A stretch of 64,000 bases of DNA from Silene latifolia (Eukaryota; Streptophyta; Magnoliopsida; Caryophyllales; Caryophyllaceae). Below, piece by piece: positions 12,064-23,720 of this stretch. The notes beneath the pieces are model-generated. The model was given only the letters and a program-made list of their open reading frames with translations, did not search any database and was not told the origin of the DNA. The stretch spans positions 147,414,058 to 147,478,057 of the forward strand of contig NC_133537.1 of assembly GCF_048544455.1 (NCBI RefSeq), read 5' to 3'. How positions within the stretch are numbered: position 1 is the first letter of the stretch; every line of letters starts with the position of its first letter. A program made the translations under genes and the position numbers.

Positions 12064-12378
12064 AGCGATTTAAATAATGTTTTTAGAGAGTGTAGGCACA
12101 TAAAAACAATTATGTAAATACAACTCAAATCCGTTAGGCAAAGCTAAAACATAAGTTCCTTTGGATTCGGCCGCTACTCGAGCTCCATTTTCAAGGCGTA
12201 GATCCACATCTCCTTTGCTTAGCCTCTTCACATCTCTTAAACCCTTTAAATGATTACAAAGGTGAGAACCACAACCGGTATCCAGTACCCATGTCGTAGT
12301 GGAAGTAAAATTTATATCAATAACATAAATTTCCTTAGGAATTTTACCTTTTGGAGTGATGATTCCTTCCCTTATATT
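12064..12378 (-). pseudogene. Protease region of copia element E
   Basis: Between gag and integrase the minus strand encodes TTTWVLDTGCGSHLCNH (DTG catalytic triad), LENGARVAAESKGTYVL and LYLHNCFYVP, the usual copia protease landmarks. A stop at about 12372-12370 follows NCPVYL and a second break lies just before 12063, so it is not open to its neighbours. Confidence 0.75.
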
Positions 12379-12783
12379 TCACAAATATACGGGACAATTC
12401 CTAAGCCAATGTCCCATGCCATAGCAATAATGGCACTCATCATTAACTTGCTTGAAGTTTTTGACTTTCTTTCCCTTCTTCTTGAACCTTTTTCCCTTGG
12501 AAGCAAGAACTTGATTGCTTGAGCTCTCACTAGTTTTGGCATCTTTATCTTCCAGAGACAAAGATCCTATAGATTGTATGAGGTGGTCTTCCTGAGACGG
12601 GCTCACACGGGATCTAGTGGTAGTGAGTGGTCTAGTAGAAGTGATGAAGTTAAGGTTTCCATCCGAACCTATCCCAAAATGAAGTTCTCTAGTAGTGTCG
12701 AAATCATTGTTGGAGCAAACGTCGTCAAAAACATTGTGGTATGACTCAATAGTTATTGGTGCAGCAGCGTTTGATGGATTCAT
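12379..12783 (-). pseudogene. gag C-terminal part of copia element E
   Basis: From ATG 12783 the frame encodes 134 residues: a Ser/Thr-rich part, a Lys-rich stretch (KRFKKKGKKVKNFK) and a zinc knuckle CHYCYGMGHWLRNC (CX2CX4HX4C). Copia gag normally has a further 200 or more residues of capsid-like sequence before this; none is visible upstream. It is probably a deletion derivative, with packaging supplied by other copies. Confidence 0.75.
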
Positions 12784-14988
12784 TGTAATGAACTACAAAT
12801 ATGGAGGAAAAGGAAATATTAACATTTGTCTTTTTAAATCATACTTGTAAATAAATTAACAAGATATGAACATTTATATAGTGACCTCTACCCAACTATT
12901 ATAAATGATTCCAAGACCCAAATTCATATTAACTTAGGAATCGGTAAAGCCGAAAACAAACCTTCATCAATATAACTCGGTGGATTAACACTTTAATCGA
13001 TTCTACTTTTAGAACTCTTGGTCGATAAATTTACATTAAAAATTATCTTTAGCCCGAAACACATCCGGCTACCGTCGAGAATACTTTCGTTGAGTTCAAC
13101 CCAAATTTCGAATAAATGTGTCCATGATCCAAACTTACATCAACTTGGGCATCGGTAAAGCCGAAAACAACCCTCATCTTTATAAATTCGGTGGGTGGAC
13201 ATTTATCACCCCACTTCACCAACGTAACAAGGTTTGTCTTACGATAAAGCCGGCTCAACTCCCTTGCGAAACTGGTACTTCATGGGTTTCTAATTTTTGG
13301 TAAGGCTATGTCTCAATTGTTTATTTTAGCGAGAGGTCATGCCAATTTATTATCTATCACGATTTAAGTGAACTAAAGCGGTGAACTACGATAATGTAAT
13401 TGACACGGTCGATAAACTCGATAAAACGATGATGCATGTTTTAGTTATGGCGATTTAGCGATGCATGTGACATATAAATAAAATGGCAAGCATAAATAAA
13501 TCCTAGTATGGCCTTCCTAGAATAGAAAATCTAATTAACTATTACATATTCGGAAACCAACTCCATTGGTCCCTTGAACTTCGGTTATGGTACGCATCTT
13601 GAGGTAACACCGTCTTTATGTATCGCCATCTTGAAGAAATCCGTCTTTGGGAACTCCGAAATAAATAAATTACATAATAAATTACATAATTTCCTATTAT
13701 ACATTTGTAACTAAAATAAAATAAATCTATTAAATTACAAAACGGTGATACGAGATCACAATAAATTACAACCGAATCGATATTCCCATACATTTCGGGT
13801 AATATCAATTAAAAAACTAAGGCCATACTAAGTAAAATTACATAATTCAAAAATTACATAAAATAAAATTATGACAATCATAAAGAAAATGCAGCATTAT
13901 AATATGTATGAACATGCCCAATTTTATGCTAAATCACCTTTAAGTAGCCAATATCGTATATTACACGGTTTTTACGGATTTGTGTGATTCAACGTTTTAT
14001 AATCACAAAAATTACATAAATTCATATTTATGCATAAGTTAATTACCCTAACCTCTTAGGACTCAAAACTTAGTCTTCACTAATTATTTGACCATAATTA
14101 ACTCATATTTCTAAAATTGTTCATTAATGGACCTAAAATTACAAAAATAAGCTATAAACTTCAAATAAATCACAAAATTTCAAATAAATTTAAAATTTGA
14201 AATTTAAACTCATGAACATTCTGGAAAGATACCATGACACTCATAATTTTCAAAAACTTAGGTTAAAAATTTCGAAATTTATCCGGAAAAACAATGTTGC
14301 GGTTTATCGGTTTTAACAAAATAATCATAAAAACATAAGAAAAAATATATTCATCAACTTTTCAATTTTAGATCTGAAAAAGATAATAAAATGCAACATG
14401 TGATGTTTTTCCTTAGTCATAGAGTATGTTTTATTAATATTTCACTAATTAAGTCACTATTTATGCTATTTTACTTCAAAAAATCATAAATCATGCATAA
14501 AGACTTCAATATAGCCTATTATTTTACACACATCTTGTAACATTTCATGTGACAACATACTAAATTTCTATGATCAGATTCAAAATTTATCTCATATTAC
14601 CTATTTTTTATCTAAATTCGATTTTAATAATGAAAAATCTATTTTTCGAGCATAAGAAGTCCAAAAATTATGAAACTTTACAGGTCATCTCAAAATAATA
14701 TATGTGACAAAATATCCAAAAATCACTGGAAAATTCGAAGTTTAGCTAATTTTAATCCGAAAATGATATTTTATTCATAAAATCATATTTTTAATGCCAT
14801 TATTGTATAATATGAACAATAAAAATCCATAAATTAACCAAAATATCCTAATAACATTTTAGGACCAGAAACTTTAACATGCATAATGATTTTCGTGATA
14901 TATCATAATAACACAAAATTAAACAAGTTTTATATGTTAATCGTATAACTCGGAAAAACTTTTAACCGATTTGCATGCAAACAACCAA
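12784..14988 (-). other. Long AT-rich leader of copia element E
   Basis: There is about 2.2 kb between the primer binding site and the first gag ATG with no recognisable coding. A segment of about 50 bp around GGTAAAGCCGAAAACAA is duplicated in diverged form (about 12905-12960 and 13125-13175). From 13800 to 14900 the sequence is plain AT-rich. Confidence 0.6.
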
Positions 14989-15001
14989 GGCTCTTGATAC
15001 C
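14989..15001 (-). other. Primer binding site of copia element E (tRNA-iMet type, degenerate)
   Basis: The minus strand reads GGTATCAAGAGCC, close to the usual GGTATCAGAGCC that pairs with initiator tRNA-Met. It has one extra A and lies three bases from the LTR. Confidence 0.8.
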
Positions 15002-15004
15002 GAT

Positions 15005-16269
15005 TGTTGGAAGAGTAGATCTATATACTCAACATATTCATATATGATTTATATTAATTTAGTCATAAAATTAATTAGTGATCTTATGCATGCAAACTAT
15101 AAACTATTTAAAGGATGAAATCTTTATCTTACATTGGTATTTCTGTTTATATGGGCACGAAAGAGATCTCCTTCTCTTTTGTTCTTGTGCTTTCCTCAAT
15201 GGATGAACAAGGACTCAAATGTAGAATCCCTCCTAAGGAATGATACCCAAGATATACCCTTAATAAAATTAATATTATTAATACTAGAATAACATTAATC
15301 TTTTAAATAAAATTGACCCAAATGTTTTGGTCCTCTCTATATTTCGGTCAAGAGGAGGAAGAAGGAGGAAGAGAATATTTTTATCTCTCTAAAAATATTA
15401 TTGTGATGTTAGAATGAATTGTTATTACACTAGATATTGCATGTAGTGTATATTGGAGAAATAAGAGAAAACCCTTGGCTCCTCTTTTGTCCAAAACCGG
15501 GTAGGGTGGGGAAGAGTGGCCAACGCATGCACAATGTGGTCTTTACAAGATTGTGTAGGTATGCATGGCTAGTATTAGGCTAACATCATTATGCTTTCCA
15601 TTAACTTAATCAACATAATATATATGTTAATTCCTCCCAATATTTCGGTCCAAATTGAGATAAAATGGATTCCATTTTATCGTTGTCAATTTGTCACATG
15701 TTACATGTTATGTAAAAAATGTTATGTATTTTTAACATATTAAAAATCAACGTATTAATAAAAATACGTCATATACAAAATTGACTTAGTAATTCACAAT
15801 TACTTGTACCAAAATAATTTACCAATTTATAAATCACAACATCTTGTATTTATAATAATTCATTCAATTTCAATTGTTTCCTTAAACAGTAATTTCATCC
15901 AAGTAATAAAACAATTCGATCACTTAGACCGTATCTTATTTAATCAGATTATAATGAGATACATAAATTTTACTTCCAAAATCGTCCGTCAATTTTCAAG
16001 TAATTTAATTAATTCGTAATGTTATACGATCAATTAAATGATCAATTCAGAGTAATATCCTTTAGGTATGACCTAGGGGATCAACTGATCACCACCGTCG
16101 CACGACAGTAATGTCAAACTCTAGTCAGCCAATCATTACCGATATGTGTGGACCAGTTGACAGTAAAATATACTTCGCAATTGTATTCTTTTAAAATGAG
16201 ACTTAAACATGTGATCATCATGATCAACAGTTGTGATCGCATTATTGTCGGAGGACACATATTCCAACA
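15005..16269 (-). repeat. 5' LTR of copia element E
   Basis: It runs from TGTTGGAAGAG to TATTCCAACA, 1265 bp, with the primer binding site at its inner edge. The inverted terminal hexamers TGTTGG/CCAACA are perfect. Confidence 0.95.
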
Positions 16270-16274
16270 GTTCG

Positions 16275-16562
16275 GAAGCGCAAGAAACACGGAATTATCC
16301 TCCGTCCCTATCATTTGACCCTCAATGGATACTTTGTCCCCGAGGGAGAGTCCGAGCTCTACCATGGCTTTCCTGAGCTGATCTATGACTCTGTGGCAAA
16401 GGTTAGGTACCCGGGTGTATAAGTCTTCCAGGATTGCTACTTCATCCCCAACAACACCGAAGCTGCATCTACCGAGTCTAAATCGTCCTCATGCCTTGAC
16501 GGACAAGCTGTCACTCTCCTCTTTGGAGAGGATAACATCAAGCACCTCGACTATGATGACAT
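16275..16562 (+). pseudogene. Protease-RT spacer of element B between two nested insertions
   Basis: This continues the B frame across the copia insertion: codon CGG is completed by 7198-7199 plus 16275. It encodes HGIILRPYHLTLNGYFVP and, after a TAA near 16420, FQDCYFIP and a Glu/Asp-rich part ending at LDYDDID. D1 interrupts it at 16562 and the frame resumes at 22365. It has no known domain of its own. Confidence 0.75.
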
Positions 16563-18029
16563 TGATGCGGTCGTTTCAGTACCAAAAATAAATACCTAAG
16601 AACTACTAACAGAAGTCAGCGGTAAGTAGGATCGATCTCCACAGGGAGGCGGTCACTATTCACTTGTCTACTTCGGTCTGTCTATGTCACAAGTTAGGGG
16701 TTTTGATTTGTTTGAACTAAACTAAAAAGATTAAAGGCAAGAGGAAATAAAGGGAGAGAAATTAACAGTAAGAGAAGGGAACTAGGATTTTGGGTCATCA
16801 ATGAACATCAGTCAATCGCAGTTAAGGTTATAGATCAATCGATGTGTCGGTCTAAGGGGCAACAAATATCTCCTTTCGGTCTCAATACGCCCTAAAATGC
16901 TATTAGCTTAACTTTCGCCCTCACTAAAGCATCCTAATGTTCACTGCAGGTCTCACCCCTTCCAACCTTTGAGTCCAGGTCAAGGCTTACCAAAATTAAA
17001 AGGCTAATTGCTTCGAATCAACTAGGAGGATACAGTTATAGCAGCGATTAACAACAAAGGTTAAAACAACAACGACGAATCTAATAACCTAATTAGCAAT
17101 TAACATCCATTCATTAACTTCCCTAATCCTAGCAGAAAGAATTAGCTAGACATAATTAAATAGAGAACAAGAACAAAAGGGAGAGATAAAGAAGAAATAA
17201 GCATTAAATAAGAGTAAAGGGAAAGATTAAATTACAGAATTAATGATCCGGAAATAGAGAAGAACAAGGTAACAGGGAAAAGCAGCGTCCGACCCTGTAT
17301 GGTGTGTGAGAGGTTACAAATGACGTCTCCCCCTTCCTATTTATAAGAAAAATAGGATTTTATTCAACCTAATTACGGATTAAAGCTAAAAGCCCAAGCC
17401 CATAAGAGAAACCACTCGATCGAGTGATTTAAAACCACTCGATCGAGTAAACTAAAGCTTAAACCACTCGATCGAGTAGAAAATATACTCGGTCGAGTAA
17501 ATCCTAAAATGCAACTACTCGATCGAGTAGAAAAAGGACTCGATCGAACATAATTGTACTCGATCGAGTACTTTCCAGCAACAATTTCCTGCTTTGCGCA
17601 CTGAACGTCAAACATCTATCATTTCTTCGTTACTAGGGCAAACAAGGGGATTACAGTGGGATTGGAAAGCTAAGAGGACAAACTTTCATCTCCAATTGGA
17701 ATCACCTGAATATCTGTTGTAGAACGCGAGATATGGCTCTTCAAAGTAGGCACTAGCAATTTGAAGTTCTTCCTTTGCTCGCCTAGCTATCTTTCTTCTT
17801 TGCGGATCTCAAAATAGCTACATTCCCGCTCCAAATTCACTCTTCCTCCAAATGCATGCTAAACGGACGGTAAAAGGCTTGATTTCACTAATTTCTGGTT
17901 CATTCCTGCAAATAAGACAAAACAAACCAAAGTAGCATATTCGGGGCATTTCGTAGCATAAACTACGATAAAAGCAAAGAAATACGTGCATAAAAAGGGC
18001 TAAAAAGATTATATAAAATGCACGTATCA
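16563..18029 (-). repeat. 3' LTR of element D1
   Basis: 1467 bp, with seven ACTCGATCGAGT-type palindromes at 17413-17569 and a minus-strand TATAAATAG box near 17338-17346. The inner edge carries the polypurine tract. Confidence 0.95.
17413..17569. repeat. Palindrome array ACTCGATCGAGT in D1 3' LTR
   Basis: Seven copies in 157 bp: five match the full 12-bp palindrome, one has ACTCGGTCGAGT and one is cut to GACTCGATCGAAC. Spacers are AT-rich and of unequal length (about 12-25 bp), so this is not a simple tandem repeat. Confidence 0.95.
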
Positions 18030-18048
18030 AATCTCCCCAAACCAAACC
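18030..18048 (-). other. Polypurine tract of element D1
   Basis: The minus strand reads GGTTTGGTTTGGGGAGATT against the 3' LTR. The same tract is at the matching place in D2 (34473-34491). Confidence 0.8.
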
Positions 18049-18660
18049 TTTACTCGTCCTCGAGTAAACTAAATGCAAACTAATGGAACGGAAAAGATAA
18101 CTCAGAGCTAGCTACAAATGCCCACTTAAACCAATTTAATGCAACAAACTAACACTTATTGCAAAACAGTCAAATGCAAACGAGTTGTAAGATGTTTATA
18201 ATAAAGCTGAACCATCGACCTTGCAAGACCTTTAATAATGGACTCTCACGGGTCACTCTTCTCTCATGAAGCAAAGGGTGAACATATATATGTAAGAGAG
18301 AAAGAAAAATAGTCGCTCACCGAGACTACGACCCACATAAACATGCATGCAACTAATATGATAGACAATTCTAGCTACCGTACACACATTCCAACCAAAC
18401 AAGGTCCTGTCACAGCCGAGGGCTTACAAAAATATGGTAAAGTGAGGCAATGGGTAAGAAAAGGCAAAACATTTATGGGAATGTGGAGGTATAGGTGATC
18501 AAGCTAGTACCTAAACAAAACCATATAACAACATCCATTTCCAACTCAATTATGAATTAAGCACAATGCCTTTCATTTGGCACAAAACTCACCAAACCGA
18601 ACTGAAGATACTCCTCAATAAATGTAAATAAAGCATAGGAGTAGAAACCGTCAACCAATC

Positions 18661-18825
18661 AACATCTTCTTTTTCGAAATCTTTTTTTTTTCTATTTTTT
18701 TCCGGTTTCTTCTTTTCTTTTCTTTTTCCGAATTCCTTTCTCAATTTTTTTCTTTTTTTTCACGTCTTTTTTTTCTTCAACTTCAAGTTTTTTTTCTTTT
18801 TTTTTCCTTATCCTCCTTTTCTTCA
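18661..18825. repeat. Pyrimidine-rich low-complexity tract in D1
   Basis: A T/C-rich stretch with runs of T (purine-rich on the element's sense strand). The same position in D2 (33735-33856) holds an A/G-rich tract, so it is a family feature that expands by slippage. Confidence 0.8.
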
Positions 18826-19712
18826 TAAATTACCAACTCCAAATCATCAGATACAAGCCAGACTCGGCACGATAAACAATATACCCAAAAACATACACTA
18901 ACTAGCTTGACAAGGCAGGCTAAATTTGGAATGTAGCTAAGGGTCAACAGGCAAATTTGGCTAATGTGGAGTTAAATGGGTAAAAATGAAAGAAAGGGAA
19001 ATTGTAAGCACCTCCCTGCATGTGACACCAACCACTAACCCGAATGTATGTAGGCAAAAAGCAATTGAATTTCATATATGTGCAAATTAATGAACATGTT
19101 ATGCAAGGAGTAACTACTCACAATCCTACATGAAACCGGTCATAGATGACACCAGTTTATAAGGCTCTAATCCTTAGAAATTATAAGTAGGTTGCCAAAA
19201 TTTCAGGTCAAGTCTATATGTTTAACATTAACTCGTAGATATGCAAAAGACAAAGCTAAAAAGAATAATAGTTTATTGCAAGGCTTAAGCAGAAAGACAA
19301 ATTATAGTGCACTATCATCACTGAAATACACCGTTCCCACTCAACCTATATGCTAAAATAAGCGTGAAATTTTTGAAATTTATAATTTATCAATTTTTAT
19401 GAGAATTTTGAATTTTTATGAAAATAAACAACAATGCATACAAAAATTAAACGTGACAACAGAAATGCAATAAAAACAACATGCAGACACAGATATGGAT
19501 GCATAACCTCCCCAAACCAAACCGTACAATGCCCTCATTGTACCAAAACATGGAAAGGAAATGCAAACTAAAAGAGAAAGAGAGTAAATGCGGAAAACTT
19601 ACAAGATTGCGCGAATAAGGGACCTCCCCAAACCAGCCAGCAACGTGGGAAGTCACTAATAGGTCCGAAACATTTTCACAAGAAGCTAATCCAAGCAATG
19701 GGCGTCCAAAAC

Positions 19713-19876
19713 AGCTCGATCAAGAGGAATAGTGATCGATCGAGAACCAATTTTTGTTTTTGTTTTTTTGTTTTTTTTTTTTTTGCAGTTGCTCGATCGA
19801 GTGAAATAAGTACTCGATCGAGTGATTTCATCAGCAAAAGCTCTCAATCGAGTACAAAAAGTACTCGATCGAGTGA
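19713..19876. repeat. Palindrome array in D1 3' internal region
   Basis: Words GCTCGATC, GATCGATCGAG, GCTCGATCGAGT, ACTCGATCGAGT (twice) and CTCAATCGAGT flank a poly-T run. The equivalent array in D2 is 32712-32842. Confidence 0.85.
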
Positions 19877-20354
19877 TCCTTAGTGTATTCCTGCAAAAGA
19901 CGCAATAAAAACAACCCGCAAAACTAACAAAGCAAGCATACTGATATAGTCTATGGTACGAAGACCATTTATTACAACTAAAACTGAAATAAAATGAAAA
20001 ACAATAAATCTCCGGATTGCCTTCCGGGTAGCGCTAGCTTCAGACAGGTCCCAGCTCGACCTTCTTTTCCAACAGCTGCTCCAATCAGTCATAATCAAAA
20101 CAGCTCAAAGCTCTTAACATGAGATCATACATCTACGCATGTGCTACACAAGAGCATAAGTAGCACCAAAGTATAATAGCAACATAGGAAAATAACATGC
20201 ATGAACGTTTAAGTCTAACGAATTTCCTATGAGAGCTCCTAAATTTGTCAACAAAATAAAGGAGCGCGGGAGCAATTATCAATAATCTAGGGTGCTGATT
20301 CAGGTTGACAAATTTCTGACGACAAGTATGGTGAAAAACTATTACATTAATCGT

Positions 20355-20690
20355 TCAGCTAGGAAGGGGTATAGCATTAAAATACGAAGCATGAGTCAAA
20401 TGAGGCAATGTACTATTTAAACAAACAATAATATAATTATCGTCAACTACCTCGGTGTGGTCGCTCTCAATGATGGAATCATTGACAAAGGAAGATATTA
20501 CCTTTTCCGTGCTAGGAGCAATCACCGACTCAACTGTCTTCTCATCACCCTCCTTAGTGGAATCCGTCCCGTAAATCGCAGCCTCAAGCGCATCCAGCTC
20601 GGCCTTGAAAACAGGAGATTCACCGTAACCATTATCTTCAGCAAAATCGTCATCTAGAATGAACCCAAGTGACGTTGCATTGCTCTCCAT
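20355..20690 (-). CDS. Conserved acidic ORF of the D family (D1 copy)
   Basis: From ATG 20690 the frame gives about 111 residues: MESNATSLGF, an acidic start (DDDFAEDNGYGESP), KAELDALEAAIYG, a variable Glu/Ser part, and NYIIVCLNSTLPHLTH. It matches the D2 protein at 31915-32220 over about 100 residues. Most base differences are at third codon positions and the one indel is a whole codon, which points to past selection on the protein. No known domain is recognised. In D1 the upstream zinc-knuckle segment present in D2 is deleted. Function unknown. Confidence 0.6.
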   Translation of the reverse strand: MESNATSLGFILDDDFAEDNGYGESPVFKAELDALEAAIYGTDSTKEGDEKTVESVIAPSTEKVISSFVNDSIIESDHTEVVDDNYIIVCLNSTLPHLTHASYFNAIPLPS

Positions 20691-20869
20691 GGCCAAGATC
20701 AAAGGTACTCAAGCCTTCCCTTTGACGATCTTTTACCTAAAATTGTCTAGGTAGGAGCTGTAGGATCTATCAAAACAACACTAATGAAAAAGATGAGAAC
20801 TGCCTCAAGGAATTAATCCCTTGAGGCTAAAGACAGACAAAAATGAACAAACAAATAAAATAGTTGCCT

Positions 20870-20886
20870 CTCCGGCAACGGCGCCA
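20870..20886 (-). other. Primer binding site of element D1 (tRNA-Asp type)
   Basis: The minus strand reads TGGCGCCGTTGCCGGAG, which pairs with tRNA-Asp with one mismatch, a few bases from the 5' LTR. Confidence 0.9.
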
Positions 20887-20891
20887 AATTT

Positions 20892-22359
20892 TGATACGGT
20901 CGTTTCAGTACCAAAAATAAATACCTAAGTACTACTAACAGAAGTCAGTGGTAAGTAGGGTCGATCTCCACAGGGAGGCGGTCACTATTCACTTGTCTAC
21001 TTCGGCCTGTCTATGTCACAAGTTGGGGGGTTTTGATTTGTTTGAACTAAACTAAAAAGATTAAAGGCAAGAGGAAATAAAGGGAGAGAAATTAACAGTA
21101 AGAGAAGGGAACTAGGATTTTGGGTCATCAATGAACATCAGTCAATCGCAGTTAAGGTTATAGATCAATCGATGTGTCGGTCTAAGGGGCAACAAATATC
21201 TCCTTTCGGTCTCAATTCGCCCTAAAATGCTATTAGCTTAACTTTCGCCCTCACTAAAGCATCATAATGTTCACTGCAGGTCTCACCCCTTCCAACCTTT
21301 CAGTCCAGGTCAAGGCTTACCAAAATTAAAAGGCTAATTGCTTCGAATCAACTAGCAGGATACAGTTATAGCAGCGATTAACAACAAAGGCTAAAACAAC
21401 AACGACGAATCTAATAACCTAATTAGCAATTAACATCCATTCATTAACTTCCCTAATCCTAGCAGAAAGAATTAGCTAGACATAATTAAATAGAGAACAA
21501 GAACAAAAGGGAGAGATAAAGAAGAAATAAGCATTAAATAAGAGTAAAGGGAAAGATTAAATTACAGAATTAATGATCCGGAAATAGAGAAGAACAAGGT
21601 AACAGGGAAAAGCAGCGTCCGACCATGTATGGTGTGTGAGAGGTTACAAATGACGTCTCCCCCTTCCTATTTATAAGAAAAATAGGATTTTATTCAACCT
21701 AATGACGGATTAAAGCTAAAAGCCCAAGCCCATAAGAGAAACCACTCGATCGAGTGATTTAAAACCACTCGATCGAGTAAACTAAAGCTTAAACCACTTG
21801 ATCGAGTAGAAAATCTACTCGATCGAGTAAATCCTAAAATGCAACTACTCGACCGAGTAGAAAAAGGACTCGATCGAACATAATTGTACTCGATCGAGTA
21901 CTTTCCAGCAACAATTTCCTGCTTTGCGCACTGAACTTTAAACGGCTGCCATTTATTCGTTACTTGGGCAAACAGGGCGATTACAGTGGGATTGGAAAGC
22001 TAAGAGGACAAACTTTCATCTCCAATTGGAATCACCTGAATATCGGTTATATAACGCGAGATATGGCTCTTCAAAGTAGGCACTAGCAAATTGAAGTTCT
22101 TCCTTTGCTCGCCTAGCTATCTTTCTTCTTTGCGCATCTCAAAATAGCTACATTCCTGCTCCAAATTCACTCTTCCTCCAAATGAATGCTAAACGGACGG
22201 TAAAAGGCTTGATTTCACTACTTTCTAGTTCATTCCTGCAAATAAGACAAAACAAACCAAAGTAGCATATTCGGGGCATTTCGTAGCATAAACTACGATA
22301 AAAACAAAGAAATACGTGCATAAAAAGGCCTAAAAAGACTATATAAAATGCACGTATCA
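20892..22359 (-). repeat. 5' LTR of element D1
   Basis: 1468 bp, with the matching palindrome cluster at 21743-21899 and a TATA box in the same place. The PBS lies at its inner edge. Confidence 0.95.
21743..21899. repeat. Palindrome array ACTCGATCGAGT in D1 5' LTR
   Basis: Same seven sites as the other LTR. Single changes sit inside the words (ACTTGATCGAGT, ACTCGACCGAGT), while the variant at the fourth site in the 3' LTR is the full palindrome here. Confidence 0.95.
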
Positions 22360-22364
22360 GACAT

Positions 22365-23720
22365 CATCAACATTGCTTTGAGGGACAACCAGTTTGACCC
22401 CACCGCCTTAATCTCTGATAGTGACCCAGAGAAAGCTACACAAGGCTGGAGGAAAACTGTCAAGTGGACCGATCGCCAAGGCCGCATTCTCAAGATCAGA
22501 ACTGGAGAAGGCCCTATGTTCAAAGAGGGATATGAAGAAGAATCTGAGTTTGAGTCGGAGTCAGAGTCTGTCTTAGCTTCTAACACTCCTGATGTCCAGG
22601 TCAAGGTCCATTTCCAACTGTTTTATCACAAACTTGTGGCTGCTTCAGAGGCCGAGTCAACTAGGGTCGTCCCCACTCCCATGGAAGGTGACAACCTAGA
22701 GCCTTTTCCAGGGGCCACCTCCTCTGCTGTGTCGCCTCTGACTGACAATGAGATGTCTGTCTTGTCCGAGCTTTTCGCTCGTGTCAACTTAATGAACGCT
22801 AAGTTTGCTTATGACTCGTCTCAATTTAACTCCAATGCAATTCTGAATGACTATGAGGAATTTGACTTGAGTGACTACCTACCTCACTTAGCCAAGGAAC
22901 TTGACAAACGGGAAACCAGGACCCCCATCATTGAGGAGACCGAACCTATTAACGTAGGAACCGACAACACGCCTCAAGAACTTAGGATAGGGACAACCCT
23001 TGACCCCTCAGAAAGACATCAGTTCATTGACCTCCTACATGAATACAAGGACGTATTTGCCTGGTCCTACAGAGATATGCCCGTGATTGACAGGGAAATT
23101 GCTGAGGATCAGATACCCATTAAGCCCGGAGCCAAACCCGTGAAGCAAAAACTGCGACGAATGCGCCCTGAAAATCAAAGAAGAAGTGGATAAACAGTTC
23201 AAGGCCGGTTTCATCAATGTGTCTGAATATTCTGACTAGGTGGCCAACATTGTTCCTGTACCAAAGAAAGACGGGAGAATTCGGGTTTGCGTCGATTTCA
23301 GGGATCTGAACAAGGCGAGTCAAAAGGACGACTTCCCTTTGCCACATGTTGACATCCTGGTGGACAATACCGCCGAGCACGCCCTCTTATCATTCATGGA
23401 CGGGTATGCTGGGTACAACCAGATAAAAATGGCTGAGGAAGACATGCACAAGACTGCATTCACTACGCAGTGGGGTACATATTGCTACACAGTCATGCCT
23501 TTCGGTCTCATCAATGCCGGAGCTACCTATCAAAGAACCGCTACCACTCTCCTACATGATATGATGCACAAGGAGGTAGAGGTATATGTCGACGATATGA
23601 TCGTCAAATCAAAAGAACGGGACAGCCACATCAACACCCTCCGAAAATTCTTCGCTCGTCTGCGGAAATATAACATGAGACTAAATCCTCATAAATGTGC
23701 ATTCGGAGTCACCTTCAGTA
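22365..23720 (+). pseudogene. Reverse transcriptase of element B (Tat type)
   Basis: The B frame resumes after D1 (INIALRDNQFDPTALISD, an acidic linker, then LHEYKDVFAWSYRDMP). A small deletion near 23160 shifts frame, and TAG 23237-23239 stands where Trp is expected. The catalytic core follows: VPVPKKDGRIRVCVDFRDLN, YNQIKMAEEDMHKTAF, MPFGLINAGATYQR and VYVDDMIVKS (YVDD pair). Near 23720 the frame shifts and the segment linking HKCAFGV to RPKNEKEIREF is shorter than usual, so about 20 residues appear deleted. Confidence 0.92.

Larger units (their letters stand above)
7200..16269 (-). mobile_element. Element E: complete Ty1/copia retrotransposon nested in B
   Basis: Two LTRs (7200-8472 and 15005-16269) with TGTTGG...CCAACA ends flank minus-strand gag, protease, integrase, reverse transcriptase and RNase H in the copia order (integrase before RT). 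The 5-bp duplication GTTCG is perfect (7195-7199 and 16270-16274). Total length is 9070 bp. The LTRs differ by roughly 20 substitutions and one 8-bp indel by eye, so the insertion is fairly recent. The coding part holds a nonsense codon and frameshifts, so the copy is not autonomous. Confidence 0.95.
16563..22359 (-). mobile_element. Element D1: non-autonomous Athila-related LTR element nested in B
   Basis: LTRs 16563-18029 and 20892-22359 (TGATNCGG...GTATCA ends) enclose only 2862 bp. The 5-bp duplication GACAT is perfect (16558-16562, 22360-22364). A tRNA-Asp type PBS and a polypurine tract place it on the minus strand. It has no protease, RT, RNase H or integrase, and one short conserved ORF. 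LTRs differ at about 30 positions by eye, near 2%. It must have moved with proteins from another element. Confidence 0.95.

Noticed and set aside
18661..18825. Pyrimidine tract as a splice or polypyrimidine-tract binding site
   Set aside because: It is low-complexity slippage shared by D1 and D2 on opposite strands and has no nearby coding exon.
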